Assembly: GCF_026684035.1 (NCBI RefSeq) | Contig: NZ_CP113361.1 | Location: forward strand, 2,416,715 to 2,480,714 | Length of the DNA stretch: 64,000 bases | Origin: Methanogenium organophilum | GTDB taxonomy: Archaea; Halobacteriota; Methanomicrobia; Methanomicrobiales; Methanomicrobiaceae | Direction: 5' to 3' | Part shown: positions 34,313 to 42,764 of the stretch, one piece after another | Numbering within the stretch: the first letter of the stretch is position 1 | Layout of the letters: every line of letters starts with the position of its first letter | Made by a program: the position numbers and the translations under genes | The notes under the pieces: model-generated | What the model saw: the letters and a program-made list of their open reading frames with translations, nothing else | Told to the model about the DNA's origin: nothing | Databases searched by the model: none

Positions 34313-35082
34313 TGAAAGTAATTCTCGAAGTCAAAGAACGGCATAAACCCAATCTTCCGATTGAGGCAGAATGCATTACCCCCAAAAATTTCCTCGACCC
34401 GGAACGGGCATTCCATGTATGGAAAGGGAACAAGGAACTGGACATATCTGATGTCTTTCACGTCCGAAAAGATGGGAATGCAAAATCGGCTGAACAGGTG
34501 GAAATTATCATCCGTGGCAACAGTGCAAACATCAAACGGGTCGGAGAATATATGGACGGCGGGAAAATCCTGATCGAAGGAGATATCGGGATGCATTGTG
34601 GGAACTTCATGAGTGCCGGACTAATCGAAATAAAAGGAAATGCCGATTCCTGGCTTGGTCGTGAAATGAACGGGGGGAAGATTGTCTGTCACGGAAATGC
34701 CGGAGACTACGCCGGTTCCGGGTATCGTGGTGAAAAAAAAGGAATGCTGGGTGGCCATATTGAGATCATGGGTGATGCAGGGGATTTCGCGGGAGAAACA
34801 ATGGCCGGAGGTGAGATTATCATTCACGGTAATGCGGGGGACATGCCGGGGGTTGATATCCGGGATGGACGCCTGACAATCATGGGGGACTGTTCCCGTC
34901 CCTGCGGTAATATGTCCGGTGGAGAATGCCGGATATTCGGGACAGCATACGATATGCTTCCGACGTTCAGGAATGAAGGTCTGACATCAGTTGAATCAAC
35001 ACCGGTTACCCGGTTTTCCGGAGATTATATCTCCCGTGGGTTGGGAACAATTTATGTTGCGAACTACAAATATATGGAATAA
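34309..35082 (+). CDS. fwdC: Formylmethanofuran dehydrogenase subunit C
   Basis: 257 residues forming a right-handed beta-helix like the C-terminal domain of glutamate synthase, seen as repeated GxxGxxxGxG units (MDGGKILIEGDIGMHCGNFM, MNGGKIVCHGNAGDYAGSG, MAGGEIIIHGNAGDMPG). It is a structural scaffold of the Fwd complex. The start at 34309 overlaps fwdA; a second ATG follows at once. Gene order D-B-A-C with no fwdE/F/G here implies that the other subunits are encoded elsewhere or replaced by the EhaP-like polyferredoxin (inference). Confidence 0.93.
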   Translation: MMKVILEVKERHKPNLPIEAECITPKNFLDPERAFHVWKGNKELDISDVFHVRKDGNAKSAEQVEIIIRGNSANIKRVGEYMDGGKILIEGDIGMHCGNFMSAGLIEIKGNADSWLGREMNGGKIVCHGNAGDYAGSGYRGEKKGMLGGHIEIMGDAGDFAGETMAGGEIIIHGNAGDMPGVDIRDGRLTIMGDCSRPCGNMSGGECRIFGTAYDMLPTFRNEGLTSVESTPVTRFSGDYISRGLGTIYVANYKYME

Positions 35083-35258
35083 TGCTGAAACATAGTTGCG
35101 GTTACACTGCTCCGATTCATTGTAAAAACTGTGGTAGACCACTCATCTATCACGAAAAAAACGGGTTGTATTGCCCATACTGCGGACGCCATGTGAATAT
35201 GATCTGTCCCGGATGTGGGAAACCCTGGTAAAAGCCGTTAGTGTATGTCGGAACTGAC
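35082..35258 (+). CDS. 58-residue double zinc-ribbon protein at the end of the fwd cluster
   Basis: The ATG shares its first base with the fwdC stop (TAATG), so it is probably co-translated. The 58 residues hold CKNCGRP, CPYCGRH and CPGCGKT, plus single cysteines at the start (HSCGY) and end (VCRN), which is room for two zinc sites. The gene converges with the DUF1922 gene and their ends overlap by 21 bases. Small zinc-ribbon proteins of this kind often act in maturation or RNA binding, but no function is known here. Confidence 0.68.
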
Positions 35259-35507
35259 CCGGCGAGCATACTCCGCGCGCAGTTTTCTGGTCTCATCCGG
35301 GGTCAGATCCGTTCTTTTATTTTGATGGAGATAGCGTTCCAGTTCTACGACTACGGCATCTGCGTCATGGTGGTTTTCGACTTCAAGATATTTCCGGACA
35401 CTGCTCTTCTGCATAGTTTCCCCGCATACCGGGCAGAGTTTCCAGTTCTGGAACCGGTCAATATAGGTGAATGTACCACAGCTCTCACAGCGGACAATAA
35501 TATACAT
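35238..35507 (-). CDS. DUF1922-type zinc-ribbon protein
   Basis: 89 residues. The N-terminal half, MYIIVRCESCGTFTYIDRFQ followed by LCPVCGETM, is the rubredoxin-like DUF1922 zinc ribbon of methanogens. A helical tail follows (DADAVVVELERYLHQNKRTDLTPDETRKLRAEYARRV). Function unknown. It is divergent from cofE; an inverted repeat sits in the space between them. Confidence 0.75.
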   Translation of the reverse strand: MYIIVRCESCGTFTYIDRFQNWKLCPVCGETMQKSSVRKYLEVENHHDADAVVVELERYLHQNKRTDLTPDETRKLRAEYARRVSSDIH

Positions 35508-35518
35508 ATTTATATCGC

Positions 35519-35537
35519 TAATATGTTTAGCATATTA
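35519..35537. promoter_or_regulatory. Inverted repeat between the DUF1922 and cofE genes
   Basis: TAATATG-TTTAG-CATATTA, seven-base arms with a five-base spacer, 12 bp from the DUF1922 ATG and 83 bp from the cofE ATG. It overlaps the A+T-rich promoter zone, so it may be an operator or chance symmetry. Confidence 0.3.
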
Positions 35538-35619
35538 TTAATCCTTTTGAGCAATGATCAATCATTCCGGCCAATGATATTTTCGTATCATTTTTATTTC
35601 AGAGGATGATTAGTAATTA

Positions 35620-36363
35620 ATGACAATCGAAATCATCCCGGTTGAAGGAATTCCCATTGTTCAGCCAGGGGATAATATATCTGCGTTCGTTGCAGAATGC
35701 CTGTCTGTTGAAGACGATGATATTTTATGTGTTGCATCTTCCGTATATTCCAAATCAAAGGGATATTTACGCCTCCTCGAAGACATTCAGCCATCCGAAC
35801 GTGCGGGGGAGATTGCTGAGAAGTGTGGAGAAGACCCCCGTTTTATTCAGGCAGTTCTTGACGAAGCTGATGACATAATAATTGATTATCCGTTTATTCT
35901 CTGCTCCCTGCCCCATGGGCATGTTGGTGTACGGGCAGGTATCGACCATTCAAATGTAGAAGACGGACGAATAATTCTGCTGCCGCCAAACCCTATGAAA
36001 GCTGCTGATGAAATCCGTGACGAAATTAAGAAGATCACCGGAAAAACAGTCCGGGTTATTCTGACAGATACCTGTGGCCGATCATTTCGGCGGGGACAAA
36101 CAGGTGTTGCAATCGGGTGGAGCGGAATGTCCGCAATACAGGATTACCGTGGTGACACGGATCTATTTGGGCATACGCTCGAAATTACCGAAGAAGCCGT
36201 CGTTGACGAAATTGCAGGTATTGTCAACTTTGTTATGGGTGAAAGCAACCGTGGCGTCCCTGCGGTAATCTGTAGAAACATGCCACACTGGGAGGGACAT
36301 GATAACCTGTATTTCAACGCAAAAGAGGATATTACCAGAACGGCAATGAAAAATAAGTATTAA
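35620..36363 (+). CDS. cofE: Coenzyme F420-0:L-glutamate ligase
   Basis: 247 residues, the usual length for archaeal CofE. Signatures: VEGIPIVQPGDNI at the start, SVYSKSKGYLRLLEDI, the metal/GTP loop PHGHVGVRAGIDHSNVE, VRVILTDTCGRSFRRGQTGVAIG and the end region FVMGESNRGVPAVICR. The enzyme adds one or more L-glutamates to F420-0 using GTP, giving the hydride carrier used throughout methanogenesis. Confidence 0.93.
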   Translation: MTIEIIPVEGIPIVQPGDNISAFVAECLSVEDDDILCVASSVYSKSKGYLRLLEDIQPSERAGEIAEKCGEDPRFIQAVLDEADDIIIDYPFILCSLPHGHVGVRAGIDHSNVEDGRIILLPPNPMKAADEIRDEIKKITGKTVRVILTDTCGRSFRRGQTGVAIGWSGMSAIQDYRGDTDLFGHTLEITEEAVVDEIAGIVNFVMGESNRGVPAVICRNMPHWEGHDNLYFNAKEDITRTAMKNKY

Positions 36364-36518
36364 TATAGTGCATTCAGGACGATCGTAATGACTGCAATTA
36401 CTCCTGCAGCGATCATAACAGTTGTCGGGGAAATGTGGATTGCTCTGCGATCTTCACTATCATAATACGTAACCAGACCGGCTGAGGATACAAGCCTTCC
36501 GCCACTCTTTTTTGCCAT
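36360..36518 (-). CDS. secG: Preprotein translocase Sec61-beta subunit
   Basis: 52 residues: MAKKSGGRLVSSAGLVTYYD is the typical archaeal Sec61-beta N-terminus, followed by one C-terminal membrane helix (TTVMIAAGVIAVITIVLNALY). The start is at 36518, not the longer in-frame start at 36566. It overlaps the end of cofE by four bases on the opposite strand. A TATA-like TTTAAATA about 25 bp upstream predicts a very short leader. Confidence 0.93.
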   Translation of the reverse strand: MAKKSGGRLVSSAGLVTYYDSEDRRAIHISPTTVMIAAGVIAVITIVLNALY

Positions 36519-36565
36519 GCAGTACAATTGAATTTTAGCATATTTAAATTGGAAGGTGAATATCA

Positions 36566-37603
36566 CTGTACTCTGAAGAAATATTTGAGGGAAAGGCTCT
36601 TCTGGGGGATGATTTTGAAGAACGAAATGTTCGTATCATAGTCACAAACGGGGTTATTACCAATATTGAAGAGATTTCCCGGACTCCGGACATATGGATA
36701 TTCCCCGGTTTTTTTAACGCCCACACGCATCTTGGAGACACCATTGCAATGGATATCGATGCCAATGGTCCTATCGGGCAGCTAGTGGCGCCACCAGATG
36801 GGCTTAAGCATCGTTTATTGCGTGCAGCAACACCTGCAATGTGTGTTGAAGCAATGAACGCCAGCATACGGACAATGGCAGATACCGGAACATATGGATT
36901 TGCGGACTTCAGGGAAGGGGGCGTTGAGGGTGCACGATATCTTCAGGAAGCGAATGCAGAGTGTTCCCTTGATTCTGCTGTTTTTGGAAGAGACGGGGGA
37001 GAAAAAATCAGTGACGGACTGGGCGTCTCAAGTACCCGTCATTATGGAGAAGGGTTGACCAAAATAATTGAAGAGTCACGTGCGGACGGTAGAATTATTG
37101 CTTTCCATGCAGGAGAAAAAGATGCAATGGATGTCGATAGCGCCCTCGCATTTGATCCTGATATGCTTATTCACTGCACGCATGCAACGTCAAAGCAGAT
37201 TCGCACCATTGCAGATGCAGGTATTCCTGTGGTTATCTGCCCCCGTTCAAACTGGAAACTGGGGGTTACTTCCTCAGGCAAAAATCCGCCGGTGCATGAA
37301 ATGATTGATGCGGGTATTGAACTCTGGCTGGGGACAGACAACGTAATGTTTGTCCAGCCGGATATGTCAGCGGAGATGTCATTTTGCCATTATGTATATG
37401 GAATTGACGCACAGACAATTATGAAGATGGCAGTGGGGGGCGCTCACATTCTGGATATGAATTACGGCATTCATGAACAGAATACGGCACGATTCAACAG
37501 GTACAATACGGCGCGTCTTAATGCAAAATTCTCAAAAAACATATTAAATACTATAATAAACAGGTTGAACCCACTTGGGTTGGAAGGAAGTCTTTTAAAT
37601 TGA
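36566..37603 (+). CDS. Amidohydrolase-family protein with non-canonical start
   Basis: About 345 residues. The first in-frame ATG (36749) would lose the catalytic HxH in FPGFFNAHTHLGDT, so the gene must begin upstream. In that frame there is no ATG, GTG or TTG after the TGA at 36557-36559; CTG 36566, seven bases after AAGGTGA, is the best candidate, giving YSEEIFEGKALLGDDF. Other metal-site residues: IIAFHAGE, LIHCTHAT and WLGTDNVMF. It resembles cytosine/guanine or S-adenosylhomocysteine deaminase-type hydrolases of methanogens; the substrate is not fixed. Confidence 0.8.
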   Translation: MYSEEIFEGKALLGDDFEERNVRIIVTNGVITNIEEISRTPDIWIFPGFFNAHTHLGDTIAMDIDANGPIGQLVAPPDGLKHRLLRAATPAMCVEAMNASIRTMADTGTYGFADFREGGVEGARYLQEANAECSLDSAVFGRDGGEKISDGLGVSSTRHYGEGLTKIIEESRADGRIIAFHAGEKDAMDVDSALAFDPDMLIHCTHATSKQIRTIADAGIPVVICPRSNWKLGVTSSGKNPPVHEMIDAGIELWLGTDNVMFVQPDMSAEMSFCHYVYGIDAQTIMKMAVGGAHILDMNYGIHEQNTARFNRYNTARLNAKFSKNILNTIINRLNPLGLEGSLLN

Positions 37604-37643
37604 TATTAAAAATACATAATAAGCAATTCTAAGAGGTGGATCT

Positions 37644-38072
37644 GTGTTTACAAATATTCTCGTTGCCGTAGATGGATCAGAAATCAGTATTAAAACTCTG
37701 GAAACGGCATTGACCGAAGCCAAAGTCTGGAATGCGCAGCTTAATGTAGTCTATGTTCTTGAAACCGGTCTTTTTGACGATATCCCTGCCGATGAAAAGA
37801 TGGAGTACATCAGAAACCTTCTGGAACAGCAGGGACTGAATGTGTTTTCCTATGCAGAAAAACGCAGCGAAGAGGAAGGTATCACTCTGAAAACTCACCT
37901 GAGAGAAGGCCATGCAGGAATCGAAATTATTTCTGCAGCAAAAGAATTGAATGCTGACTTAATTGTTCTCGGATCCCATGCAAAAAGTGATATCGAGAAG
38001 ATTTTGCTTGGCAGTGTGACAACCCATGTTGTCCGTCACAGTCCTGTCAGTACTTTGGTGGTGAGATTATAA
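37644..38072 (+). CDS. Universal stress protein, UspA family
   Basis: 142 residues from a GTG start preceded by AGAGGTGG. It has the UspA alpha/beta fold: FTNILVAVDGSEISIKTLETA at the N-terminus and the ATP-binding motif LIVLGSHAKSDIEKILLGSVTTHVVRHSPVSTLVV at the end (Gx2Gx9GS/T). Likely ATP-binding. It overlaps the start region of the CBS protein gene, so the two may act together as energy-charge sensors (inference). Confidence 0.92.
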   Translation: MFTNILVAVDGSEISIKTLETALTEAKVWNAQLNVVYVLETGLFDDIPADEKMEYIRNLLEQQGLNVFSYAEKRSEEEGITLKTHLREGHAGIEIISAAKELNADLIVLGSHAKSDIEKILLGSVTTHVVRHSPVSTLVVRL

Positions 38073-38920
38073 CACCGGAAACAGTCCGTGACGTGATGAC
38101 AACAGATGTTGTCTGCGTAGAAATTCCGGGAAACAGGGATGATGTACTAAGAATCCTGAAACGAACCGGTATCAGTGGTGTTCCTGTCCTGAAAGAGGGT
38201 GTGCTGGTAGGAATAATCACCCGAAAAGATCTGCTTAGAAAGCCTGATGAAATGCAGCTGGGGCTTCTGATGACACCTGATCCTGTCACGATCACTCCGG
38301 ATGTGACCATTCAGGCAGCAACAGCAATATTAACGGAAAATCATTTCCGCCGGTTGCCTGTTGTTGAGGGAGGGGAACTGGTTGGTCTGATCAGTATTTC
38401 AGATATTGTCGGCGCTATTGCGCGGATGAAAATTACGGACGAAATCCGCAACAAGTTCAGTTCACATACCTTTGCAATCTGGGAAGAGTCCCCTCTGCCG
38501 CTTGTCGGCAGAATCATGGAGATGTCCGGATACGATGCTGTGCCGATCCTGAATGAGGACGGTCAGCTGACAGGCATCATCTCAGAACGTGATTTAATCC
38601 GCAATTCAAGTATCGAAGACAGTGTAGAAGTAAGTGACTTCTCAAATGGCACTGATGATGATGAATGGACATGGGAATCTATCCGTGATATGCATACGAT
38701 ATCATATGGTATCTCCAAAGTTCAGCTTCCGGATAAACCCGTTAAAGATGCGATGGTAAAGGAAGTTGTCGCTGTACCCCTCAATGCGGAGATCAGTGAA
38801 TGCGCTCTGAAAATGAAGCGGGCACGTGTCGATCAGCTTCCGGTTATCAATGGGGACCGAAAAATGGTTTCTATGCTCTATGACCGCGAATTAATTCGAA
38901 TAATTCTTGAAGAAGCTTAA
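38069..38920 (+). CDS. Four-CBS-domain protein, start codon uncertain
   Basis: About 283 residues with four CBS repeats: VRDVMTTDVVCV..ISGVPVL..GIITRKDLLR, LLMTPDPVTI..FRRLPVV..GLISISDIV, MEMSGYDAVPIL..GIISERDLIR and VKDAMVKEVVAVPL..VDQLPVI..SMLYDRELIR. The first canonical start (GTG 38093) would cut off the VRD of repeat 1. ATA 38069 or ATT 38066, next to GGTGGTGAG and overlapping the UspA stop, would give a complete repeat and are preferred here with caution. CBS pairs bind adenine nucleotides or SAM; target unknown. Confidence 0.8.
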   Translation: MTPETVRDVMTTDVVCVEIPGNRDDVLRILKRTGISGVPVLKEGVLVGIITRKDLLRKPDEMQLGLLMTPDPVTITPDVTIQAATAILTENHFRRLPVVEGGELVGLISISDIVGAIARMKITDEIRNKFSSHTFAIWEESPLPLVGRIMEMSGYDAVPILNEDGQLTGIISERDLIRNSSIEDSVEVSDFSNGTDDDEWTWESIRDMHTISYGISKVQLPDKPVKDAMVKEVVAVPLNAEISECALKMKRARVDQLPVINGDRKMVSMLYDRELIRIILEEA

Positions 38921-38995
38921 ATTCTTCCTGAATTCAAAATAATTTCAGAACGTTTTAGAAATAATATCCAATACCTTTATGAAAGAATGGTGCGT

Positions 38996-39028
38996 TCTAT
39001 ATCTAAGCGCTTTTACTCCCTTATATAG
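38996..39028 (+). promoter_or_regulatory. Promoter region of psmB
   Basis: Two TATA-like boxes, TCTATATCT (38996-39004) and TTATATAG (39021-39028), precede the proteasome gene, whose TGGAGG ribosome-binding site lies at 39041-39046. The first box would give a leader that includes that site and is the likelier one. Confidence 0.4.
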
Positions 39029-39053
39029 CGTACTTTTGATTGGAGGATTATAA

Positions 39054-39668
39054 ATGTCAGAACTACCAGAAGGGGTTACCAAAGGCACTACAACTGTAGG
39101 TCTTGTGTTTAATGATGGTGTAGTGCTTGCAACAGAACGACGTGCTACAATGGGTACGATGATTGCAAGCAAGCGAGCAAAAAAAGTCTATCAGATTGCG
39201 GACAGAATTGGTATGACAACAGCCGGAGGAGTTGGTGATGCACAGACACTTGCACGTTTGATGCAGGTGGAATGCAACCTGTACCAGATCCGTCGTGGTC
39301 GTGATATGACTGTTGGTGCAGCAGCGTCACTCCTTTCTAATGTGTTGAACCAGAACCGATACTATCCATATTATGTCCAGTTGCTTGTAGGTGGATTTGA
39401 TACCGATGGCCCAAGTGTCTACTCCGTGGATGCGATGGGCGGTGCATCAAAAGAAGATGATATTGTTGCAACCGGTTCAGGATCCCCATTTGCATATGGT
39501 GTACTGGAAGACCGCTATGAAGAAGGTCTTGATGAAGAAGCAGCTGTTAGCCTTGCAAAACGAGCACTCAGAGCAGCCATCAGGCGGGATTCAGCATCTG
39601 GTGAATCTATGAGTATAGTAATAATTACCAAAGATAAATATGAGGAGATGAGTGAGGAGGTTCTTTAA
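39054..39668 (+). CDS. psmB: Proteasome beta subunit
   Basis: 204 residues. A short propeptide, MSELPEGVTKG, precedes the TTTVGL sequence, so autocleavage would expose Thr12 as the N-terminal nucleophile. Other active-site features: the Asp in VFNDGVVLATERRATMG, Lys in IASKRAKKVYQI, and the GSGSPFAYGVLE and SGESMS segments. It forms the catalytic rings of the archaeal 20S proteasome with PsmA, which is not in the window. Confidence 0.96.
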   Translation: MSELPEGVTKGTTTVGLVFNDGVVLATERRATMGTMIASKRAKKVYQIADRIGMTTAGGVGDAQTLARLMQVECNLYQIRRGRDMTVGAAASLLSNVLNQNRYYPYYVQLLVGGFDTDGPSVYSVDAMGGASKEDDIVATGSGSPFAYGVLEDRYEEGLDEEAAVSLAKRALRAAIRRDSASGESMSIVIITKDKYEEMSEEVL

Positions 39669-39684
39669 ACTCTGCATTCATTCC

Positions 39685-39701
39685 GCTATTTTTCTTTTTT
39701 T
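39685..39701 (+). terminator. U-rich terminator after psmB
   Basis: CTATTTTTCTTTTTTT lies 17 bases after the psmB stop and 13 bases before the next gene. Such oligo-U ends are the signal recognised by aCPSF1, the protein encoded by that next gene. Confidence 0.55.
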
Positions 39702-39713
39702 AGGACGATTTTA

Positions 39714-41606
39714 ATGTTAATTGATGAACGGCTAGAAGATCTCAGGAAGAAGATCAATTCTAAAGTACCTGCGGGTATTTCAATATCAGAAGTTGAATTT
39801 GAAGGACCGGAACTTGTCATCTACACTGATGACACAAAAAAATTCGCAGAACAGGCGGATTTAATAAAAGTTCTTGCACGCGAACTGCGCAAACGCATTG
39901 TTGTTCGCCCGAATATTCTGGAGGATCCGGAAAAGGCTGCCACAAAAGTGCGTGCTGTTGTTCCGGAGAGTGCCGGTATAACGGATATGTTCTTTGATCC
40001 GGATACGGGTGAAGTTCTCGTAGAAGCGGAAAAACCTGGTGTTGTTATAGGGAAAAACGGAGCAACACTTCGTGATATCACAAAAGAGATCGGATGGACC
40101 GCGAAAGTCGTGCGGACACCGCCCATTGAAAGCAAAACGGTCAAGGACATCCGCCAATATCTCAGATCGGTAAAAGATGAGCGCAAAGAATTTCTCCGCC
40201 GGATAGGAAAGAGAATTCACCGTGATGTACGAAGCAAAGATAAATGGGTCCGGGTAACTACCCTCGGATGCTGCCGGGAAGTAGGACGGGCGGCTTTTCT
40301 CCTGTCAACACCGGAAAGCAAGATCCTCATTGACTGTGGCGAAAAACCCGGCAGTTCATCTGAAGGATTCCCCTATCTTGGTGTTCCGGAAATATCCCCT
40401 CTGAGTTCACTGGATGCAGTAGTTCTTACTCATGCACACCTTGATCACTGTGCAATGATACCCCTGCTGTATAAATATGGATTTGACGGACCGGTATACA
40501 GTACACCGGCAACGCGTGATCTCTCTGCCATGCTTCAGCTTGATTATATCGATGTTGTCAATAAAGACGGCGGAGTTGTTCCGTATTCATCGAAAGAAGT
40601 GCAGGAATACCTGAAACATTCCATTACCCTGAACTATGGATCTGTTACCGATATTGCCCCGGATGTCAAACTGACCTATCATAATGCAGGACATATCCTT
40701 GGATCGGCAATCTCCCATTTCCATGTGGGAGACGGGCTCTATAATATCGCATTTACCGGGGATTTCAATTATGATAAGACCCGGCTGTTTGGCCCTGCAA
40801 CCGTGCAGTTCCCCCGTCTCGAAGCAGTGTTCATGGAAAGTACATACGGTGGCTCCCATGATATTCAGCCGTCCAAAAAGGATGCTGAGACTAAACTCTA
40901 CGATATTGTTAATACCACAATCAACCGGGGCGGGAAGATTGTCATTCCGGCATTTGCCGTAGGCCGTTCACAGGAAGTTATGCTGACTCTTGAGGAAGGA
41001 ATACGTCTCGAAAAAATTCCCAAGGTCAAGGTATACCTGGATGGAATGATAAAAGAGGCCACTGCCATCCATACTACCTATCCGGAATATCTTAATCCGG
41101 ATCTGAGGACACAGATATTCAAAGAAGGAATGAACCCGTTTTTGGCAGAATGCTTCGAGCAGGTTGATTCATCGAACCTTCGGCAGAATGTCATCGACGG
41201 TGACCCGTGTATCATCATTACCACAAGTGGTATGCTTTCAGGCGGTCCCGTGATGGAATATCTGCGTGCCCTTGCCCCTGAAGAGAAGAATTGTCTGGTT
41301 TTCGTCGGTTACCAGGCAGACGGAACCCTTGGGCGAAGAATTCAGAAGGGATGGAAAGAGATACCTCTCGGGCGTCGTGAAACCATCATGATGAACTGCG
41401 AAATACAGACTGTTGATGGGTTTTCCGGCCACTCTGACAGAAAACAGCTGATGCGTTATGTCAAGCATCTTCAGCCGCGTCCAGAACGGATATTTACCAT
41501 TCACGGGGATGAAAAGAATACGATTGATCTTGCATCCTCAATTTACAAAAATTATCATATCCAGACCGTTTCGCCGATGAACCTCGAAACATACCGTCTG
41601 GTATAA
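39714..41606 (+). CDS. aCPSF1 (FttA), beta-CASP KH-domain ribonuclease and termination factor
   Basis: 630 residues, normal length. Two N-terminal KH-type domains (about 1-140; VIGKNGATLRDITKEIGW is the KH loop) are followed by a metallo-beta-lactamase core with VLTHAHLDHCAMIPLLYKYG, NAGHILGSAI and FTGDFNYDKTRLFG, then the beta-CASP insert with FMESTYGG, VIPAFAVGRSQEVML and TTSGMLSGGPVMEYL, and a final FSGHSDR and TIHGDE. Homologs in methanogens cut nascent RNA at U-rich ends and end transcription genome-wide. Confidence 0.95.
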   Translation: MLIDERLEDLRKKINSKVPAGISISEVEFEGPELVIYTDDTKKFAEQADLIKVLARELRKRIVVRPNILEDPEKAATKVRAVVPESAGITDMFFDPDTGEVLVEAEKPGVVIGKNGATLRDITKEIGWTAKVVRTPPIESKTVKDIRQYLRSVKDERKEFLRRIGKRIHRDVRSKDKWVRVTTLGCCREVGRAAFLLSTPESKILIDCGEKPGSSSEGFPYLGVPEISPLSSLDAVVLTHAHLDHCAMIPLLYKYGFDGPVYSTPATRDLSAMLQLDYIDVVNKDGGVVPYSSKEVQEYLKHSITLNYGSVTDIAPDVKLTYHNAGHILGSAISHFHVGDGLYNIAFTGDFNYDKTRLFGPATVQFPRLEAVFMESTYGGSHDIQPSKKDAETKLYDIVNTTINRGGKIVIPAFAVGRSQEVMLTLEEGIRLEKIPKVKVYLDGMIKEATAIHTTYPEYLNPDLRTQIFKEGMNPFLAECFEQVDSSNLRQNVIDGDPCIIITTSGMLSGGPVMEYLRALAPEEKNCLVFVGYQADGTLGRRIQKGWKEIPLGRRETIMMNCEIQTVDGFSGHSDRKQLMRYVKHLQPRPERIFTIHGDEKNTIDLASSIYKNYHIQTVSPMNLETYRLV

Positions 41607-41647
41607 CAGGAATCTCTTTTATTCCCTATACCCCAATTATTGCATTA

Positions 41648-42745
41648 ATGAAACAGCGCCTCTCCCTGGTCGTCGGGATCTTTATTGTAATGGCACTTTC
41701 CAATGCTATTGTACCCGTTCTTCCAAATTTTGCCAGTGAAATGCCTGCCCTGCAGGGAATAATATTTTCAGCATACTTTTTTGGGGCATTTGTGGCAGTC
41801 ATTCCGGCAGGCGTGCTGGGCGACCGGTATGGCCGTGTACCGTTTATCAGGGCAGGGCTTGTTCTCACCGTCCTGTCCGGCGGACTGATCCTCCTTGGCG
41901 TGAATCCGTATGTCGTGGCCGCCGCACGGGCTTTCGAGGGAATAGGTGCAGGGTTATTTGTAGCCTGTGCACTCTCGTGGGTGAATGTGCAGCCGGACCA
42001 TGCACGACTCTCCGGGTTTTATTTTGCTGCCCTGAATGCCGGGCTTATTGCAGGATTTATGGGAACAGGAATTCTGAACAGTCAGTTTGGCCTGTACAGC
42101 GGGGTAATACTGTATACCGGACTCGCCGCATTTCCGATGGTTCTGTCGTTTTTCATTCAGGAGGCAAAGGGTGTTGCATCAGAGAGATTACCGGAAATCC
42201 ACATCATTGCAGGGAGAAATGTATGGCTCTACCTTTCAGCATTTGTTCTCATCGGCATCTCAGGAGTCCTGATTTCATTATATCCTGAATTTACGGATGA
42301 AAGCCCGTTTGTCCTGGGAATATTGTTTGCATCAATGAATGGCGCAACGATCTGCACCTCACTCATTGCCCCGAACATCTCTCTTCAGCCGATACAGACA
42401 ATACGCATTGCGTCCGCATTAGTCGGAATTGCTGTCCTGAGTGCATTTTTTTTACCACTGTATGGAGGAATCATCCCGGTATTTATCCTTTTCATGGTCA
42501 TCGGAGCATCGATAGGATTTGTGTTTGTGTCCCAGATGAATTATCTCGCAGTCACGGAAGAGCTGCAGGGAACGGCAATCGGCCTCCTTACCGCTGCATC
42601 CTATGGCGGAATGGCTTTCCTGCCGTTTTTTGCAGGCATTGTTTCTGAATATCTCTCATATAGTGCTGCATTTGTTGTCAACGGCATCTTTTGTCTGTTC
42701 GTGACAGCAACAATCACCCGGTGCAGATGTACGCTTCCGGTGTAA
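41648..42745 (+). CDS. MFS transporter
   Basis: 365 residues, about twelve helices although the protein is short for the family. The MFS signature is GVLGDRYGRVPFIRAG after helix 2, followed by ARAFEGIGAGLFVACAL. It has no close neighbours on its strand and 40 bases separate it from aCPSF1. Substrate unknown. The 3' end lies 20 bases before the decayed RND gene on the other strand. Confidence 0.85.
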   Translation: MKQRLSLVVGIFIVMALSNAIVPVLPNFASEMPALQGIIFSAYFFGAFVAVIPAGVLGDRYGRVPFIRAGLVLTVLSGGLILLGVNPYVVAAARAFEGIGAGLFVACALSWVNVQPDHARLSGFYFAALNAGLIAGFMGTGILNSQFGLYSGVILYTGLAAFPMVLSFFIQEAKGVASERLPEIHIIAGRNVWLYLSAFVLIGISGVLISLYPEFTDESPFVLGILFASMNGATICTSLIAPNISLQPIQTIRIASALVGIAVLSAFFLPLYGGIIPVFILFMVIGASIGFVFVSQMNYLAVTEELQGTAIGLLTAASYGGMAFLPFFAGIVSEYLSYSAAFVVNGIFCLFVTATITRCRCTLPV

Positions 42746-42764
42746 TTACGCAGGTGTATTTTGG

